A stretch of DNA of 64,000 nt from Nitrosopumilus oxyclinae (GCF_013407165.1 NZ_CP026994.1:558001-622000), one strand, 5' to 3'; positions 9,488-19,476 are shown, counted from the first letter of the stretch. The notes: generated by a model from the sequence alone, not told the origin. Numbers and translations: made by a program.

Positions 9488-10795
9488 GTGGGTCTTTCTT
9501 CTTCAAATCTTTTGGGATTGAAAGTTTTTCAACCAATATCTATTAAAAATAAAAATTTAGAATTTTTTGAATTTTTAAGATATGAGACAAAATCACTTAG
9601 AGATAAACCAATTTTATTAAAATCAGAATTACTTGATGCAATATCCCAAAGTACTAAAATTAAAGAGGTGTCAAAAATTAAAAAACCTCAACTTGTAAAA
9701 CAATTTGAAGATTTTTTAAAAGAACTAGATAGGGCATTATTTATCAAAAATTCCAAAGATGAAATTTCTAATATTAAATGGAATAGAATTGATATTTTTT
9801 GTGGTCTGTTGAGATTAATTGAGAGAAGTGATGAAAGAAAAATTAGATGGGCACTATATTATATATTTGCTGCAAATAATCTAAAAATTTCCACAGTTAA
9901 GATATCTGAACTTTTAAAAGAGTTTAAAATTAAAAATCTTGAAAAAATTCTCAAAAAAATCCTCAAAGATGAAAACCTATCTGGCCTTAATGCACAATTT
10001 GACGGAAAAGCATTTGTTATCAATCATGAAAAAACTGACAAGATCGTCTCTCACTATTTAGCTGATGCAATTGATGAGCCATCTAGACGTTCTCCAGGGG
10101 AATTGGAAGAAGAAATTTTAGATTTAATTGATGAAGGATCTTATTCTAACCAAGAAGTTTCGCAAGCATTGCTAATTGATGAGGGACTTGTCTCAAGAAC
10201 AATTGGTAAACTACGTGAACAAGACAAAATTGTTCTTTCAAGTTTTGGTCAAAGAGGAGCTAGATACTTTACAACAAATTGTGATAATTGCCCATTTGGA
10301 ACTACAAAGGCATCTTGTAGAAAAGAAGCAATTTCATATATTGCAGCAGCATTTATGCATGATTTTGGTTTGGATCTTTCTGCAACTGACTTTGATTCTG
10401 TTGAGACTAATCAGGCCATTCTAAAAATTAAGAGAATTGTAATGATGGCTAGAAAAGAAAAGAATACAAAACTTGAGAGGAATTTAGGCGAAAATCTAGA
10501 AACATTACTCTCTAAAGTAGTGGACAAATTCACCGAAATTGAGACCCCTGAAGAAAAAATCACTCTTCCTGAAATCAAGATGAATATACCAAATGATATG
10601 TCCAAATTGCCTCTGCTTTACCAATTAGGGCTCAAAAAAGGAGCACAAGGAGGAATTAATCTTATGGATGAGATGCTACAACTAGCCTCAAAATCTATTC
10701 AAAAAGATGATAGGGTGAAAATCAAAAAACATGCTCTAGAAGAATCAAACAAATTTCTAAAAAATATTGGACTTGATCAAAAAGAAAACAATTGA
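9488..10795 (+). CDS. Winged-helix protein with cysteine cluster, putative regulator
   Basis: A 435-residue cytoplasmic protein. The middle (about residues 200-250) looks like a winged helix: NQEVSQALLIDEGLVSRTIG is a helix-turn-helix stretch followed by a wing ending GQRGARYF. Immediately after comes a four-element cysteine pattern (CDNCPFGTTKASC, about 264-277) that could hold zinc or an Fe-S cluster. The N-terminal 180 residues are lysine-rich helices and may hold another winged-helix repeat. The C-terminus is helical. GTG start. It follows the ATP-grasp cluster after 90 bp, so it may be separately transcribed. DNA binding is inferred only from the fold pattern. Confidence 0.6.
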   Translation: MGLSSSNLLGLKVFQPISIKNKNLEFFEFLRYETKSLRDKPILLKSELLDAISQSTKIKEVSKIKKPQLVKQFEDFLKELDRALFIKNSKDEISNIKWNRIDIFCGLLRLIERSDERKIRWALYYIFAANNLKISTVKISELLKEFKIKNLEKILKKILKDENLSGLNAQFDGKAFVINHEKTDKIVSHYLADAIDEPSRRSPGELEEEILDLIDEGSYSNQEVSQALLIDEGLVSRTIGKLREQDKIVLSSFGQRGARYFTTNCDNCPFGTTKASCRKEAISYIAAAFMHDFGLDLSATDFDSVETNQAILKIKRIVMMARKEKNTKLERNLGENLETLLSKVVDKFTEIETPEEKITLPEIKMNIPNDMSKLPLLYQLGLKKGAQGGINLMDEMLQLASKSIQKDDRVKIKKHALEESNKFLKNIGLDQKENN

Positions 10796-10857
10796 TTTAA
10801 TCCAATACAAACTCAATAACTGTAATGTTTTTTAATGATAAAAAATGGTGATTTATT

Positions 10858-12174
10858 ATGAATACAGTTCCTATCTTTGCAGTTATTTTAGGAGTTATTT
10901 TAATTTCAGGCACTTTACCTTCTCAATCATTTGCAGATGTAATTAATCCCAGACAACAAATGAAATTAGACTTTACAAATGAACAGATTATCTGTGCAGA
11001 AGGATTAGTAAAAATCACTAAAAGTTCTTCTGGTAAAGTTGCTTGTGTAAAACCAACCACTGCTGAAAAATTGGCAGAACATGGATGGGCAAAACAACTT
11101 TCTGAGAAAAAAGTAGCAGAAATTAAAGAAAAGAAATTGAAAAAAGGTGAGTCTGTTGGAAATATAACCAAAATTGTAACATTAAAACAACTGGCTGGAG
11201 GTAACACTCCTGCAAAACCTAGTACTTCTGGATATTCATATGTCTTTGAAGCATGTAGTACTACAAAATTAATTAGAGCACCTGAAATCTTTGTCACATC
11301 TGATAGTGAAACTAAAAATGTAAAATTAGCAACTCCACTAAAAGCAAATTCTTGCTATACTAGCTCTGTAAATATTAAAGCTGCAGATCCTAATTCTATT
11401 TCTGCAACTCTGTTGAATAAAGGAGGAATTTCAGAAAAAATCTCCTCACTTGAATCTCAAATCACTGATTTAAAAACTAAAATTGCTACTGCTAAAGCAA
11501 AATTACCAAAATCTAATGATCAATCCCCCGAGTCTGAAAATATGACTAGTATCATAACTATGAAAAAAGAATTGAAAGACCTTCAGGATCAACTTAGAAG
11601 ATATTTCATGGTTTTGTATGTCCCTCCAAGTACCAAAGTATCTAAAATTGATTTACCAAAATCCATTACAGGACAACCTCTTGAGGGAATGAGTACCAAC
11701 CTTATTTCAGTAACTCCAAGTGTTGTTGCTCCATCTGGAACAAATAACCCTGACGTTAAAAGATTCAATGTAGTTTTCGAAGCATGTGCTGGTATGCAAT
11801 CTATTAGATTGCCAATAATCACTGTTACATCAGATACAGAAACAATTGATGTCAAATTAATTGATAGAATAATTCCTGAATCTTGCCAAGTCGGTATTGC
11901 AAGAATAAACGCATTAGATTCTGAATCCATCATACCTACAATTAGTGGAAACTCTGGAATCTCAAAACAAATCAAATCTTTAGAAACTCAGATATCTGAA
12001 ATGGAAGTTATTCTTGCTGATAAGAGAAGCAATTTGGGTGATCTAATTTCTAAAAAACTTGATTCTACAACTGAACCAATTGCTCTTAAATTAACTCAAG
12101 AAATTAGTGAATTACGAAATGATATTTTAGAAAATAGAGTGAAACTCAATTCACTATTACTCAAGGCTTCATGA
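10858..12174 (+). CDS. Secreted two-repeat cysteine/coiled-coil envelope protein (family A)
   Basis: A 438-residue exported protein. Signal peptide is residues 1 to about 26, ending before DVINPRQQ. A short N-terminal domain follows (QMKLDFTNEQIICAEGLVKI ... ACVKPTTAEKL) with two cysteines. Then come two copies of a domain of about 120 residues: VFEAC, RAPEI or RLPII, a TSDSET or TSDTET strand, and ANSC or ESC, each followed by a coiled coil (ISSLESQITDLKTKI; IKSLETQISEMEVIL). The cysteines of each repeat probably form a disulfide outside the cell. It is closely related to the next gene and to 37178-38551, and has smaller relatives at 30250 and 29226. A weak SD (ggtga) lies 7 bp upstream. Confidence 0.65.
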   Translation: MNTVPIFAVILGVILISGTLPSQSFADVINPRQQMKLDFTNEQIICAEGLVKITKSSSGKVACVKPTTAEKLAEHGWAKQLSEKKVAEIKEKKLKKGESVGNITKIVTLKQLAGGNTPAKPSTSGYSYVFEACSTTKLIRAPEIFVTSDSETKNVKLATPLKANSCYTSSVNIKAADPNSISATLLNKGGISEKISSLESQITDLKTKIATAKAKLPKSNDQSPESENMTSIITMKKELKDLQDQLRRYFMVLYVPPSTKVSKIDLPKSITGQPLEGMSTNLISVTPSVVAPSGTNNPDVKRFNVVFEACAGMQSIRLPIITVTSDTETIDVKLIDRIIPESCQVGIARINALDSESIIPTISGNSGISKQIKSLETQISEMEVILADKRSNLGDLISKKLDSTTEPIALKLTQEISELRNDILENRVKLNSLLLKAS

Positions 12175-12220
12175 TATTATTAATTTTAGGAAATCTAAAA
12201 ATCAATGATGAGATGTTTTT

Positions 12221-13561
12221 GTGATGATTAAAATAATCCCAGTTTCATTTTTGATATTTGTACTACTTGCATCAACAGTAACTACATCAAATATTGTATT
12301 TGCAGATGTCCTTTCACCAAAAGGCCAAATGGATCTGAACTTTACTGCAAAAGAAGTAATTTGCAATGAAAAATTTGTTAAAATTATCAGAACATTAAAT
12401 GGAAATGCTGTTTGTGTTTCACCTGTAATGGCTGATTTACTAGTTAAGCGAGGGTTTGCATTACCTCCTGATCCAATAGATGTTTCTAAAGTTGAAGAAT
12501 TAAAGTCAAAACCAATTGGTACACTTACACACATGGCAACAACAAAACAATACAAAAATCCAGGTGCTGTTGAAACATTCCCAAAAATTGACACTCTCAA
12601 CTATGTGTTTAAAATATGTGCCATCGATGAAAAAATTCGTTCCCCTGAGGTGATAATTACTTCTGATTCTGAGACAAAATCAGTTAAACTTAGAGATGTA
12701 GAACTGACTTCTTGTTATACAACTGCCGCTAAAATTAGAGCTTCGGATCCTGAAAGTATTTCTGCAAGATTGCTAAATCATGGTGGTATCACTGAATCAA
12801 TTACAGAATTAGAAAATAAAATAACTAGTCTCAAATTAGATCTTTCTTCACAGAGGGAAAAATTATCTACTATTGATGTAGACACATCGGCTACAGCTAA
12901 AGCAAAAATTGTTTCTGCAATTCATAAAAAAATATCTGAAATTAGAACTGACTTGAACAATACACGAGCAGAATTACAAAAATATTTGTTGTTTTTGAGT
13001 CTAAGTGCCACCACTGATAATATTACGATACAAAAAGGCAAATCAATCACTGGAATGAATGTTGATGGTGTTGTTTCTGAGATAATATCAGTTAATTTGG
13101 CTTTGATTCAACCTGAAGATCGACCTGAAAATTCAATGGCATACAACGTAGTTTTTGAGATTTGTACTGGTGATAATCCATTGAGAATCCCAGTAGTAGA
13201 ATTGTCTTCAGACATTGGTACCAAAGTTGTAAAAATGGCTGAAAAAATAGTAAAGAACTCTTGCCAAGTATCTACTGGAAAAATCAATGCACTCTCTCCA
13301 AGTTCAATTATTATCAAACTAGCTGGACAAACTCAATCCTCAGAAACCATAGTACAATTAGAAAAGAAAATTGAATCAATAAAAGATGAAATGATGGTAG
13401 TACAAAAAGCACTCAATTCAGCTTCTACTTCAAGCTCAATCAGTAAAGAAGAACGTCAAAAATTAATTTCTGAGGGAACTGACAAAACTATAGAATTACG
13501 TAAAGAATTAAATTCTCTAAAAGTTGAATTGCATAAAATTCTCTTAGAGATATATAGATAA
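12221..13561 (+). CDS. Secreted two-repeat cysteine/coiled-coil envelope protein (family A)
   Basis: A 446-residue paralogue of the preceding gene with the same order: signal peptide (1 to about 28), the QMDLNFTAKEVICNEKFVKI domain, then two VFK/VFE-C repeats each ending in a coiled coil (about 190-250 and 365-446). Cysteine positions match those of 10858-12174 and 37178-38551. The start may be GTG at 12221 or the ATG one codon later. The 46-bp gap to its neighbour suggests a shared transcript and a tandem duplication. A structural role near the S-layer is inferred only from export, repeats and coiled coils. I see no catalytic motif. Confidence 0.65.
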   Translation: MMIKIIPVSFLIFVLLASTVTTSNIVFADVLSPKGQMDLNFTAKEVICNEKFVKIIRTLNGNAVCVSPVMADLLVKRGFALPPDPIDVSKVEELKSKPIGTLTHMATTKQYKNPGAVETFPKIDTLNYVFKICAIDEKIRSPEVIITSDSETKSVKLRDVELTSCYTTAAKIRASDPESISARLLNHGGITESITELENKITSLKLDLSSQREKLSTIDVDTSATAKAKIVSAIHKKISEIRTDLNNTRAELQKYLLFLSLSATTDNITIQKGKSITGMNVDGVVSEIISVNLALIQPEDRPENSMAYNVVFEICTGDNPLRIPVVELSSDIGTKVVKMAEKIVKNSCQVSTGKINALSPSSIIIKLAGQTQSSETIVQLEKKIESIKDEMMVVQKALNSASTSSSISKEERQKLISEGTDKTIELRKELNSLKVELHKILLEIYR

Positions 13562-13580
13562 CATTTGAAAATATTTTTAA

Positions 13581-13973
13581 TTAAATTGTAGATATTGTTA
13601 TATCGTCAAATAACTCTTCTGCTTTTTTAATTATTTCCTTATCATCCGCATCAGGTTCTGCTGAAATGAGAACCAAATTGTTTCCAATTGGCACACTAAT
13701 TATCAATTGTTTTTTTCTTCTTGATGCAATATAGTCAATTGGTCCAAGAGCCTCATCAAATTCTTGTCTCATTTTAAAATCTAATTGCATTTGCATGTAT
13801 GTCATGGCAATTTTATCGCTGTCTAAGAGAGGCGATGTTCCTGCTTTGAAACCTCCTGCAATTAGTTTTCCAAGATTGTTAATTACTCCTACATGTCTAA
13901 TTTTATTTTCATTTGATAGATTTTTACATGCGATATCTAGTTTCTTTATATCTTCAACTGTAGCATCTGACAT
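13581..13973 (-). CDS. Roadblock/LC7-like small protein (DUF6659-type)
   Basis: A 130-residue soluble alpha/beta protein: an N-terminal helix, strands HVGVINNLGKLIAGG, two central helices rich in Met and Gln, then LIISVPIGNNLVLISAEP and a final helix. This order resembles the Roadblock/LC7 or profilin-like fold of regulators that act with small GTPases or as sensors. It is related in layout to 24404-24772. It is divergent from the zinc microprotein at 14134, and the shared 160-bp region holds one copy of the 20-bp repeated element (14040-14059). The exact role is unknown. Confidence 0.6.
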   Translation of the reverse strand: MSDATVEDIKKLDIACKNLSNENKIRHVGVINNLGKLIAGGFKAGTSPLLDSDKIAMTYMQMQLDFKMRQEFDEALGPIDYIASRRKKQLIISVPIGNNLVLISAEPDADDKEIIKKAEELFDDITISTI

Positions 13974-14039
13974 ATTTTTTAGAAATCTGTCTCAATTTTA
14001 AACATATTGAATTATGAATATTTTTCAAATTTTATTTAC

Positions 14040-14059
14040 TTGACTTAAATCAGAATCAA
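14040..14059 (+). promoter_or_regulatory. 20-bp repeated palindromic element, copy 1
   Basis: TTGACTTAAATCAGAATCAA, flanked by C and G to give the inverted repeat CTTGA...TCAAG. It lies 74 bp before the ATG at 14134 and 66 bp from the start of the divergent Roadblock-like gene. It matches the consensus TTGATTTNATTCAGAATCAA shared with five other intergenic sites. The 30 bp downstream also resembles the sequence after copy 29971. Confidence 0.55.
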
Positions 14060-14100
14060 GACAGCTAGCTATTTGATTTCTAAACTAGTTCAAAATCCTC

Positions 14101-14110
14101 TATACTTATA
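14101..14110 (+). promoter_or_regulatory. TATA box of the 14134 microprotein gene
   Basis: tatacttata is centred about 28 bp before the ATG at 14134, the spacing expected for a leaderless archaeal transcript starting at the start codon. No Shine-Dalgarno sequence is seen before this ATG. Confidence 0.5.
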
Positions 14111-14133
14111 GAGTGTAAAAATTACGAGTAAAT

Positions 14134-14298
14134 ATGAGATGTCCAAATTGTGGAAATCAGGCAAGCTGGAGAGATCCTGACTGTAACAAATGTGATGCTA
14201 CCTTACATCACAAAGATTGCAAGGGAAAAAGTGCTGATTGTAAATGCCATCAACTTAATGAACAGGCATGGACTCAGAAAAAGGCCCCTCCATCATGA
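14134..14298 (+). CDS. Eight-cysteine zinc-finger microprotein (54 aa)
   Basis: A 54-residue protein beginning MRCPNCGNQASW and containing CPNC, CNKC, then a histidine/cysteine-rich part (LHHKDCKGK, DCKCHQ). Eight cysteines and three histidines could hold two zinc ions. TATA box at 14101-14110 and the repeated 20-bp element further upstream support real expression. It precedes the ATP-grasp/peptidase gene by 41 bp on the same strand and could be the first gene of that cluster. Confidence 0.65.
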   Translation: MRCPNCGNQASWRDPDCNKCDATLHHKDCKGKSADCKCHQLNEQAWTQKKAPPS

Positions 14299-14339
14299 TG
14301 CATGGGTATAAAGCCAATTAAAAAAAATGAGATGATATA

Positions 14340-16508
14340 ATGAAAGTTGCTTTAATTTACAATGAAAATAAGATAGATCCTAATGACGTAATCAATGTCT
14401 TTGGTATGACTACCAAAGAACACTATAGTTCAAAAGCAGTTGAGAGAGTTGCCCAATCCTTAGAAAAAGGCGGACACACTGTCAAGGTAATTGAAGGTGA
14501 TATTCACTTAAATGAAGAATTAAAAGAATTTATGCCAAAAGTGGTTGCAGGTGAAAATCCTGGCATGGTCTTTAACATGGCATATGGTATTCAAGGTCAG
14601 AACAGATACACTCACATTCCTGCAATGATGGAGATGCTTGGAATTCCATACATCGGTTCTGGTCCAGCAGGTCATGCCATTGTTCAAGATAAGGTGATGA
14701 CCAAAATAGTTTTGCAGAAAAATAAAATTCCTACTCCTGGATTCTGGGTGTTTAGAACTCCTGAAGACAAACATGATGACTTGATATTTCCTGTGATTGT
14801 AAAACCAAAACTAGAATCTACTTCTATGGGAATGGAAGTTGTAGATAATTGGGATGACTTGAGAGCTGCAGTTAAAGTTCAAATTGAAAAATTCCAACAA
14901 GATATTTTGGTAGAACAATTCATTTCAGGAAGAGAGTTTGCTGTGGGTTTGTTGGGAAATAAACCAAACATAGAAGTTTTACCAATCGTTGAAATTAATC
15001 TTGATCATCCTGATCAAATACAAACTATTACTGATAAAAAGAAAAAAGGTGGAGTTGAAAAAACATGTCCTGCAAAATTATCAAAAGAAAAAGAGGCTGA
15101 GATGAAACAAATGTGCATAGATGCATTTTCAGCTTTAGGATTAAATGATTATACTAGAGTGGACTTTCGAATGGATAAAGATGAGAATCTTTACATCCTT
15201 GAATTAAATTCAATGGCTAGTCTTGGAACTGGTGGTTCATTTTATCATGCTGGGAAAACTGCTGGATATACGTATGAATCTCTAGTGAATAAAATTTTAG
15301 ATGTTGCAGTAATTCGCTACTTTGGTTCTACTACTCAGCATAATGATGAAGAAGTGGATTTGACTCAACCTTTACGTGTTGTTGCAAGAACCTATCTGAG
15401 AAGTCATTTGCAGAGTCTAAAAGAGACTTTGAAAGATTATGTTAATCTCAATACACATGTATACAATATTGAAAATGTAAATCAATTAGGAACTAAATTA
15501 TCTAAACGATTATCTCATCTTGGATTTAGTGAACAAGTTTACAAACAATCTGATGTTGGAGACTTTCGTTATTTCAAAAATCACTCTGATTCTCACAATG
15601 ATGTATTATTCATATCTCATATGGATACTCATTATGGGCCAAATGATTTGATAACATATTCTGAAACTAGTGATAAGATCGTAGGCTCAGGTGTTGCTGA
15701 AAGTAAAGGTGGATTGGTAGTGATGTTAGGTGCATTACATGCACTAAGATTTTCAAAAAGACTCAAAAAAATAAAATGTGGTGTATTACTTACAACTGAT
15801 GATAGTTTGGGTGGACGACACAGTAGTAATTTGATTGAAGAGATTTCTAAAAATTCAAAATACATTCTTGGATTAAAATCAGGTAGTGTTGATGGTGGAA
15901 TTATTACAACTTGTTATGGTAGAAGTGATTATGAAGTTAGATTTACATCAACAGGTGATGAAGCTAATTCAAACATTCATGGAATCATACCTGTTTTGGC
16001 AAAAAAATTAGCTGCAATTGATAAGATCTCAAAAGATGAAAAGAATTATCGATTAAGTACAACTTCTGTTGTAGCTCAAGGCTCTCATGGACATACTCCA
16101 AATTATGCTACAATCTCACTAACATGTAGTTACAAAACAGAAAAACTTGGAGAATTATTAGATTCAAAAATTAAATCTGTGATGAAAAAACGAGAATCTA
16201 ATTCTAAAAAACTAGATGTCGCAGTAAATAAAATTCAAACACGACATCCTGTATTGGAAGAGCCTTCTGATACAAAATTCTACAAATTAGTAGAAGATTT
16301 GGCTAAAAAACATGAAATTAAAATTAAAAAACATGCCCAACTATTATCCTCTGACATTAGTAATGTGCCAGTTAGACTCCCTGCATTGGATGGATTTGGT
16401 CCATTAGGAAATCATTATCGTACATCTAAAGAATACATTATTCATGACAGTCTTATAGAGAGGGCAGCATTATTGGCATCTGTCGTCTTCAAGTGTGCTG
16501 CGAAATGA
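14340..16508 (+). CDS. ATP-grasp ligase fused to M20-type peptidase domain
   Basis: A 722-residue fusion. Residues 1 to about 340 form a D-Ala-D-Ala-ligase-like ATP-grasp: N-terminal lobe, VQDKVMTK, the FPVIVKPKLESTSMGM ATP-binding strand and loop, and the metal-binding end DYTRVDFRMD ... YILELNSMASLGTGG. Residues about 350-722 resemble M20/M28 zinc peptidases, with the ligand pair His427/Asp429 (SHMDTH). The bridging acid, normally Asp before KGG, is Glu454 (AESKGG), and the canonical DEE is Asp487-Asp488-Ser489, so metal binding and catalysis may be altered. A ligase and a hydrolase in one chain suggest making and trimming of a peptide-like compound. The stop overlaps the next start (ATGA). 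Confidence 0.75.
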   Translation: MKVALIYNENKIDPNDVINVFGMTTKEHYSSKAVERVAQSLEKGGHTVKVIEGDIHLNEELKEFMPKVVAGENPGMVFNMAYGIQGQNRYTHIPAMMEMLGIPYIGSGPAGHAIVQDKVMTKIVLQKNKIPTPGFWVFRTPEDKHDDLIFPVIVKPKLESTSMGMEVVDNWDDLRAAVKVQIEKFQQDILVEQFISGREFAVGLLGNKPNIEVLPIVEINLDHPDQIQTITDKKKKGGVEKTCPAKLSKEKEAEMKQMCIDAFSALGLNDYTRVDFRMDKDENLYILELNSMASLGTGGSFYHAGKTAGYTYESLVNKILDVAVIRYFGSTTQHNDEEVDLTQPLRVVARTYLRSHLQSLKETLKDYVNLNTHVYNIENVNQLGTKLSKRLSHLGFSEQVYKQSDVGDFRYFKNHSDSHNDVLFISHMDTHYGPNDLITYSETSDKIVGSGVAESKGGLVVMLGALHALRFSKRLKKIKCGVLLTTDDSLGGRHSSNLIEEISKNSKYILGLKSGSVDGGIITTCYGRSDYEVRFTSTGDEANSNIHGIIPVLAKKLAAIDKISKDEKNYRLSTTSVVAQGSHGHTPNYATISLTCSYKTEKLGELLDSKIKSVMKKRESNSKKLDVAVNKIQTRHPVLEEPSDTKFYKLVEDLAKKHEIKIKKHAQLLSSDISNVPVRLPALDGFGPLGNHYRTSKEYIIHDSLIERAALLASVVFKCAAK

Positions 16509-17761
16509 GTTTAGAATATCAATTAGCTGCACTTGCCGCATTAATTGGCCTTTCAGGATTTTTTAGTGGTTTAGAGGTAGCACTTGTAGGTACAAGTCAA
16601 GCCACAATTGAGAGATTGGTGAAAAATAAAACAAAAGGTGCAAAGGCTCTTCAAAAATTACATTCCAACCCTGGCTGGATGATGTCAAGTGTAAATCTTG
16701 GAAATAATTTAGTGAACATTGGCTCTGCATCCCTTGCAACAGTTGTTGCTATCGAAATTTTTGGTGATAATGGAATGGGAATTGCAGTTGGACTAATGAC
16801 ATTTTTAATTATTATTTTTGGTGAAGTAACTCCTAAAACATATTGTAATGCAAATGCAACTAAAGTCGCTTTAAGATGTAGTGGAATTTTATTAGCTTTT
16901 AGTTATGTGCTATACCCAGTTGTTTGGGTTCTTGAAAGAATTACTAGGGCAATAATCAAACTTACTGGCAGTGGATATAGACCACCTGCATTGACTGGTG
17001 AGGAGATTAAAGGTATTATTGATCAAGGTCACAGAGATGATGCACTAGAAACATCTGAAAGAGATATGGTTCATGGTGCATTGGACTTTAATGATAATGT
17101 GATAAGATCTGTAATGATGCCACGAACTAAGATGTTTACCTTACCTGGTGATATGGAATTGTTTGATGCAGCAGACACAATTCATCAAAGTGGACATTCT
17201 AGAATTCCAATTTATGGAAAAGATCGTGATGATATTATTGGCATTTTGCATGTTCGAGATTTACTAAAACATCTAAAAGATAGTGAACTGCAACACAAAA
17301 AAATTAGAGATTTTGTACGTGAACCAATTTACGTGTCACAAGAGAAGAAGATGACTACTCTGCTTAGGGAAATGCAAGCAAAAAATACCCACATGGCAAT
17401 AGTTGTTGATGAATTTGGAGGTGTAGAAGGAATTGTTACTTTGGAGGATCTCATTGAAGAGATTGTAGGTGAAATTAGAGATGAAACTGATTCTGATATT
17501 CAACTTTATGAGCGAATTGATGAGAATACCATAATCACAAATGGTGATGTTGAAATAGATGAAATCAACTTGGCTTTCAAAACAAATATTCCATACCCTG
17601 ATCATTATTCTACTTTAAACGGATTGTTACATGAACAACTCCATGATATACCCAAAGTTGGAGATGTTGTGAAAATTAGCTCTCTATCAATTAAAATCGA
17701 GCAAGTAGAAAAAAACAAACCTACGTCTATTAGAATTCAGCGAATTTTAGATGAGGTGTAA
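16505..17761 (+). CDS. CNNM/CorC-family membrane protein with CBS pair
   Basis: A protein of about 418 residues with the DUF21 membrane domain (3-4 hydrophobic segments, residues 1 to about 150), a pair of CBS domains (about 195-315, first one following [12 protein letters not shown]) and a C-terminal CorC/HlyC domain (about 335-415). CNNM/CorC proteins are linked to Mg2+ efflux or to regulation of cation transport, and bind adenine nucleotides at the CBS pair. The ATG at 16505 overlaps the upstream stop by 4 bp and gives a normal N-terminus ([13 protein letters not shown]); an upstream TTG-like start is unnecessary. The CorA-like gene follows after 5 bp, so this is likely one operon. Confidence 0.88.
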   Translation: MSLEYQLAALAALIGLSGFFSGLEVALVGTSQATIERLVKNKTKGAKALQKLHSNPGWMMSSVNLGNNLVNIGSASLATVVAIEIFGDNGMGIAVGLMTFLIIIFGEVTPKTYCNANATKVALRCSGILLAFSYVLYPVVWVLERITRAIIKLTGSGYRPPALTGEEIKGIIDQGHRDDALETSERDMVHGALDFNDNVIRSVMMPRTKMFTLPGDMELFDAADTIHQSGHSRIPIYGKDRDDIIGILHVRDLLKHLKDSELQHKKIRDFVREPIYVSQEKKMTTLLREMQAKNTHMAIVVDEFGGVEGIVTLEDLIEEIVGEIRDETDSDIQLYERIDENTIITNGDVEIDEINLAFKTNIPYPDHYSTLNGLLHEQLHDIPKVGDVVKISSLSIKIEQVEKNKPTSIRIQRILDEV

Positions 17762-17766
17762 CTGAA

Positions 17767-19416
17767 TTGAGAGATAAAATTGGAATAATTACCAATAGAC
17801 TCGTCTATGGGTTTACTTTTGCATTTTTATATCAAATTGTAATTGGAATCGCAACATCACTACTTTCTTTACCGCTAACCGGAAATATTCAAGATCTAAT
17901 ATCTGGAGTTGAACAAATTGAATCTCAACAAGGTCCTTGGCTTGTAGGTTGGTGGATAATTTCAACAATAATTATCACTGCAATGGCATTGTTGATTATT
18001 CGATACAAAAAATTTCTTTCTCCATTCAAAGGTGAAAAAAATATTGATATTCCTCCAAAAATTACCGTTGTCACTGCAATAATTATTGGTGCGTGTATCT
18101 CTTTTCTATTCTTCCTACTTGACACCGTTATTGGTTTGATTGTACCTGCAGGTTCCCAGACTGATGTAAATGCAATATATCAATCTGCAATTATTGGGGA
18201 TTTCACACCACTATTGGTAAGTGTACTCTTTTCAATTATAGCTGGATTCATTATTGTTGGAGTTGCAAGTAAGACATCCAAAGTCAAAGAAATAACAAAT
18301 GATTTGGGATTGCAAGACATTGCTGGTATTATGGGTGGTATTGTAAACAAAACTAAAACTCAGAAAACAACACTATCTGATACAATCGGTCAACGTCCTG
18401 GGGCTTTAATCCACGTTGGAGAGCAAAAAGTAGACAAAGTAACTGTAAATTTAATTGAATACGATTCTGAAAGAATTAACGAAATTCCAAATGCGTCATT
18501 TGAAGAATGTTTGGAATCAAAAAACAAACCAAATGTTTCATGGGTGAATATAATTGGGGTACATGATCCCAATGTCATTAAAACTTTTGGAGATAATTTT
18601 GGAATTCATTCTCTCCATCAGTCAAACATTATGAATACTGAACTAAGACCATCCGTTGAAATATTTGATGATCATATTTTGATAATGTTGAAAATGCCTC
18701 ACTATGATACTCAAACGGGGAAATTGGATTTAGAACAAATATCAATCGTATTGGCTGAAAATCATCTTTTAACTTTTCAAGAAATTCAGGATGACTTTTT
18801 TGATGAGATTAGAAAACGATTACGAGAAAATTCTGGTAGTATTAGAAAACTAAAGACAGATTATCTTGCTTATTCTCTAATTGATGCAATCATTGATAGT
18901 TATTTCTTAGTATTAGAAAAGATTGGTGATCTTACAGAAGATTTAGAAGAAGACTTGATGCAAAATCCTACACCTGAAACAATGCAAACAATTCAGACTT
19001 TAAAACGCAGAATGATTGCATTAAGAAAAGCAATTTGGCCAGGACGAGAAATTATTAATTCATTGGAGCGAGATTCTACAGTTTTGGTATCTGATAACAC
19101 TAGAACGTATCTTCGTGACGTCTATAACCATACTATTCAGGTAACTGATTCCATTGAAGGACTGCGAGATGTGATTGGTGGTATGCTTGATACCTATCTA
19201 TCCAGTGTAAGTAATAGAATGAATGAGGTTATGAAGACTTTGACCATAGTTGCAGCAATTTTCATTCCTATCACGTTCATAGCTGGTCTCTATGGAACTA
19301 ATTTTTCATATGTGCCCGAATTAGAATGGGAGGGAAGTTATTTTGCTATGCTAATTGTAATGGGGATTATTTCTGGAGCGATGATTGCTTGGTTTAAGAA
19401 AAAGAGATGGCTTTAA
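17767..19416 (+). CDS. CorA-family Mg2+ transporter with extra N-terminal membrane domain
   Basis: A 549-residue protein with an N-terminal module of about four membrane segments (residues about 10-165), a soluble alpha/beta domain plus long helices (about 215-480) and the two C-terminal helices of CorA channels. The signature loop YGTNF corresponds to the family's YGMNF ion-selectivity loop. CorA proteins are pentameric Mg2+ channels; canonical members lack the N-terminal membrane module, so this is an unusual composite. TTG start, 5 bp after the CorC-like gene, suggests co-regulation of divalent-cation transport. Confidence 0.85.
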   Translation: MRDKIGIITNRLVYGFTFAFLYQIVIGIATSLLSLPLTGNIQDLISGVEQIESQQGPWLVGWWIISTIIITAMALLIIRYKKFLSPFKGEKNIDIPPKITVVTAIIIGACISFLFFLLDTVIGLIVPAGSQTDVNAIYQSAIIGDFTPLLVSVLFSIIAGFIIVGVASKTSKVKEITNDLGLQDIAGIMGGIVNKTKTQKTTLSDTIGQRPGALIHVGEQKVDKVTVNLIEYDSERINEIPNASFEECLESKNKPNVSWVNIIGVHDPNVIKTFGDNFGIHSLHQSNIMNTELRPSVEIFDDHILIMLKMPHYDTQTGKLDLEQISIVLAENHLLTFQEIQDDFFDEIRKRLRENSGSIRKLKTDYLAYSLIDAIIDSYFLVLEKIGDLTEDLEEDLMQNPTPETMQTIQTLKRRMIALRKAIWPGREIINSLERDSTVLVSDNTRTYLRDVYNHTIQVTDSIEGLRDVIGGMLDTYLSSVSNRMNEVMKTLTIVAAIFIPITFIAGLYGTNFSYVPELEWEGSYFAMLIVMGIISGAMIAWFKKKRWL

Positions 19417-19476
19417 TCTGAATTCCTGCACAAAAATCTTGATTCTTTTAATTTCTTTTCAACAAATTGAGGCTAA

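Noticed and set aside
10176-10424. 82-codon frame inside the winged-helix gene, other frame
   Set aside because: Lies wholly within a longer frame with clear domain structure; its product has no recognisable pattern.
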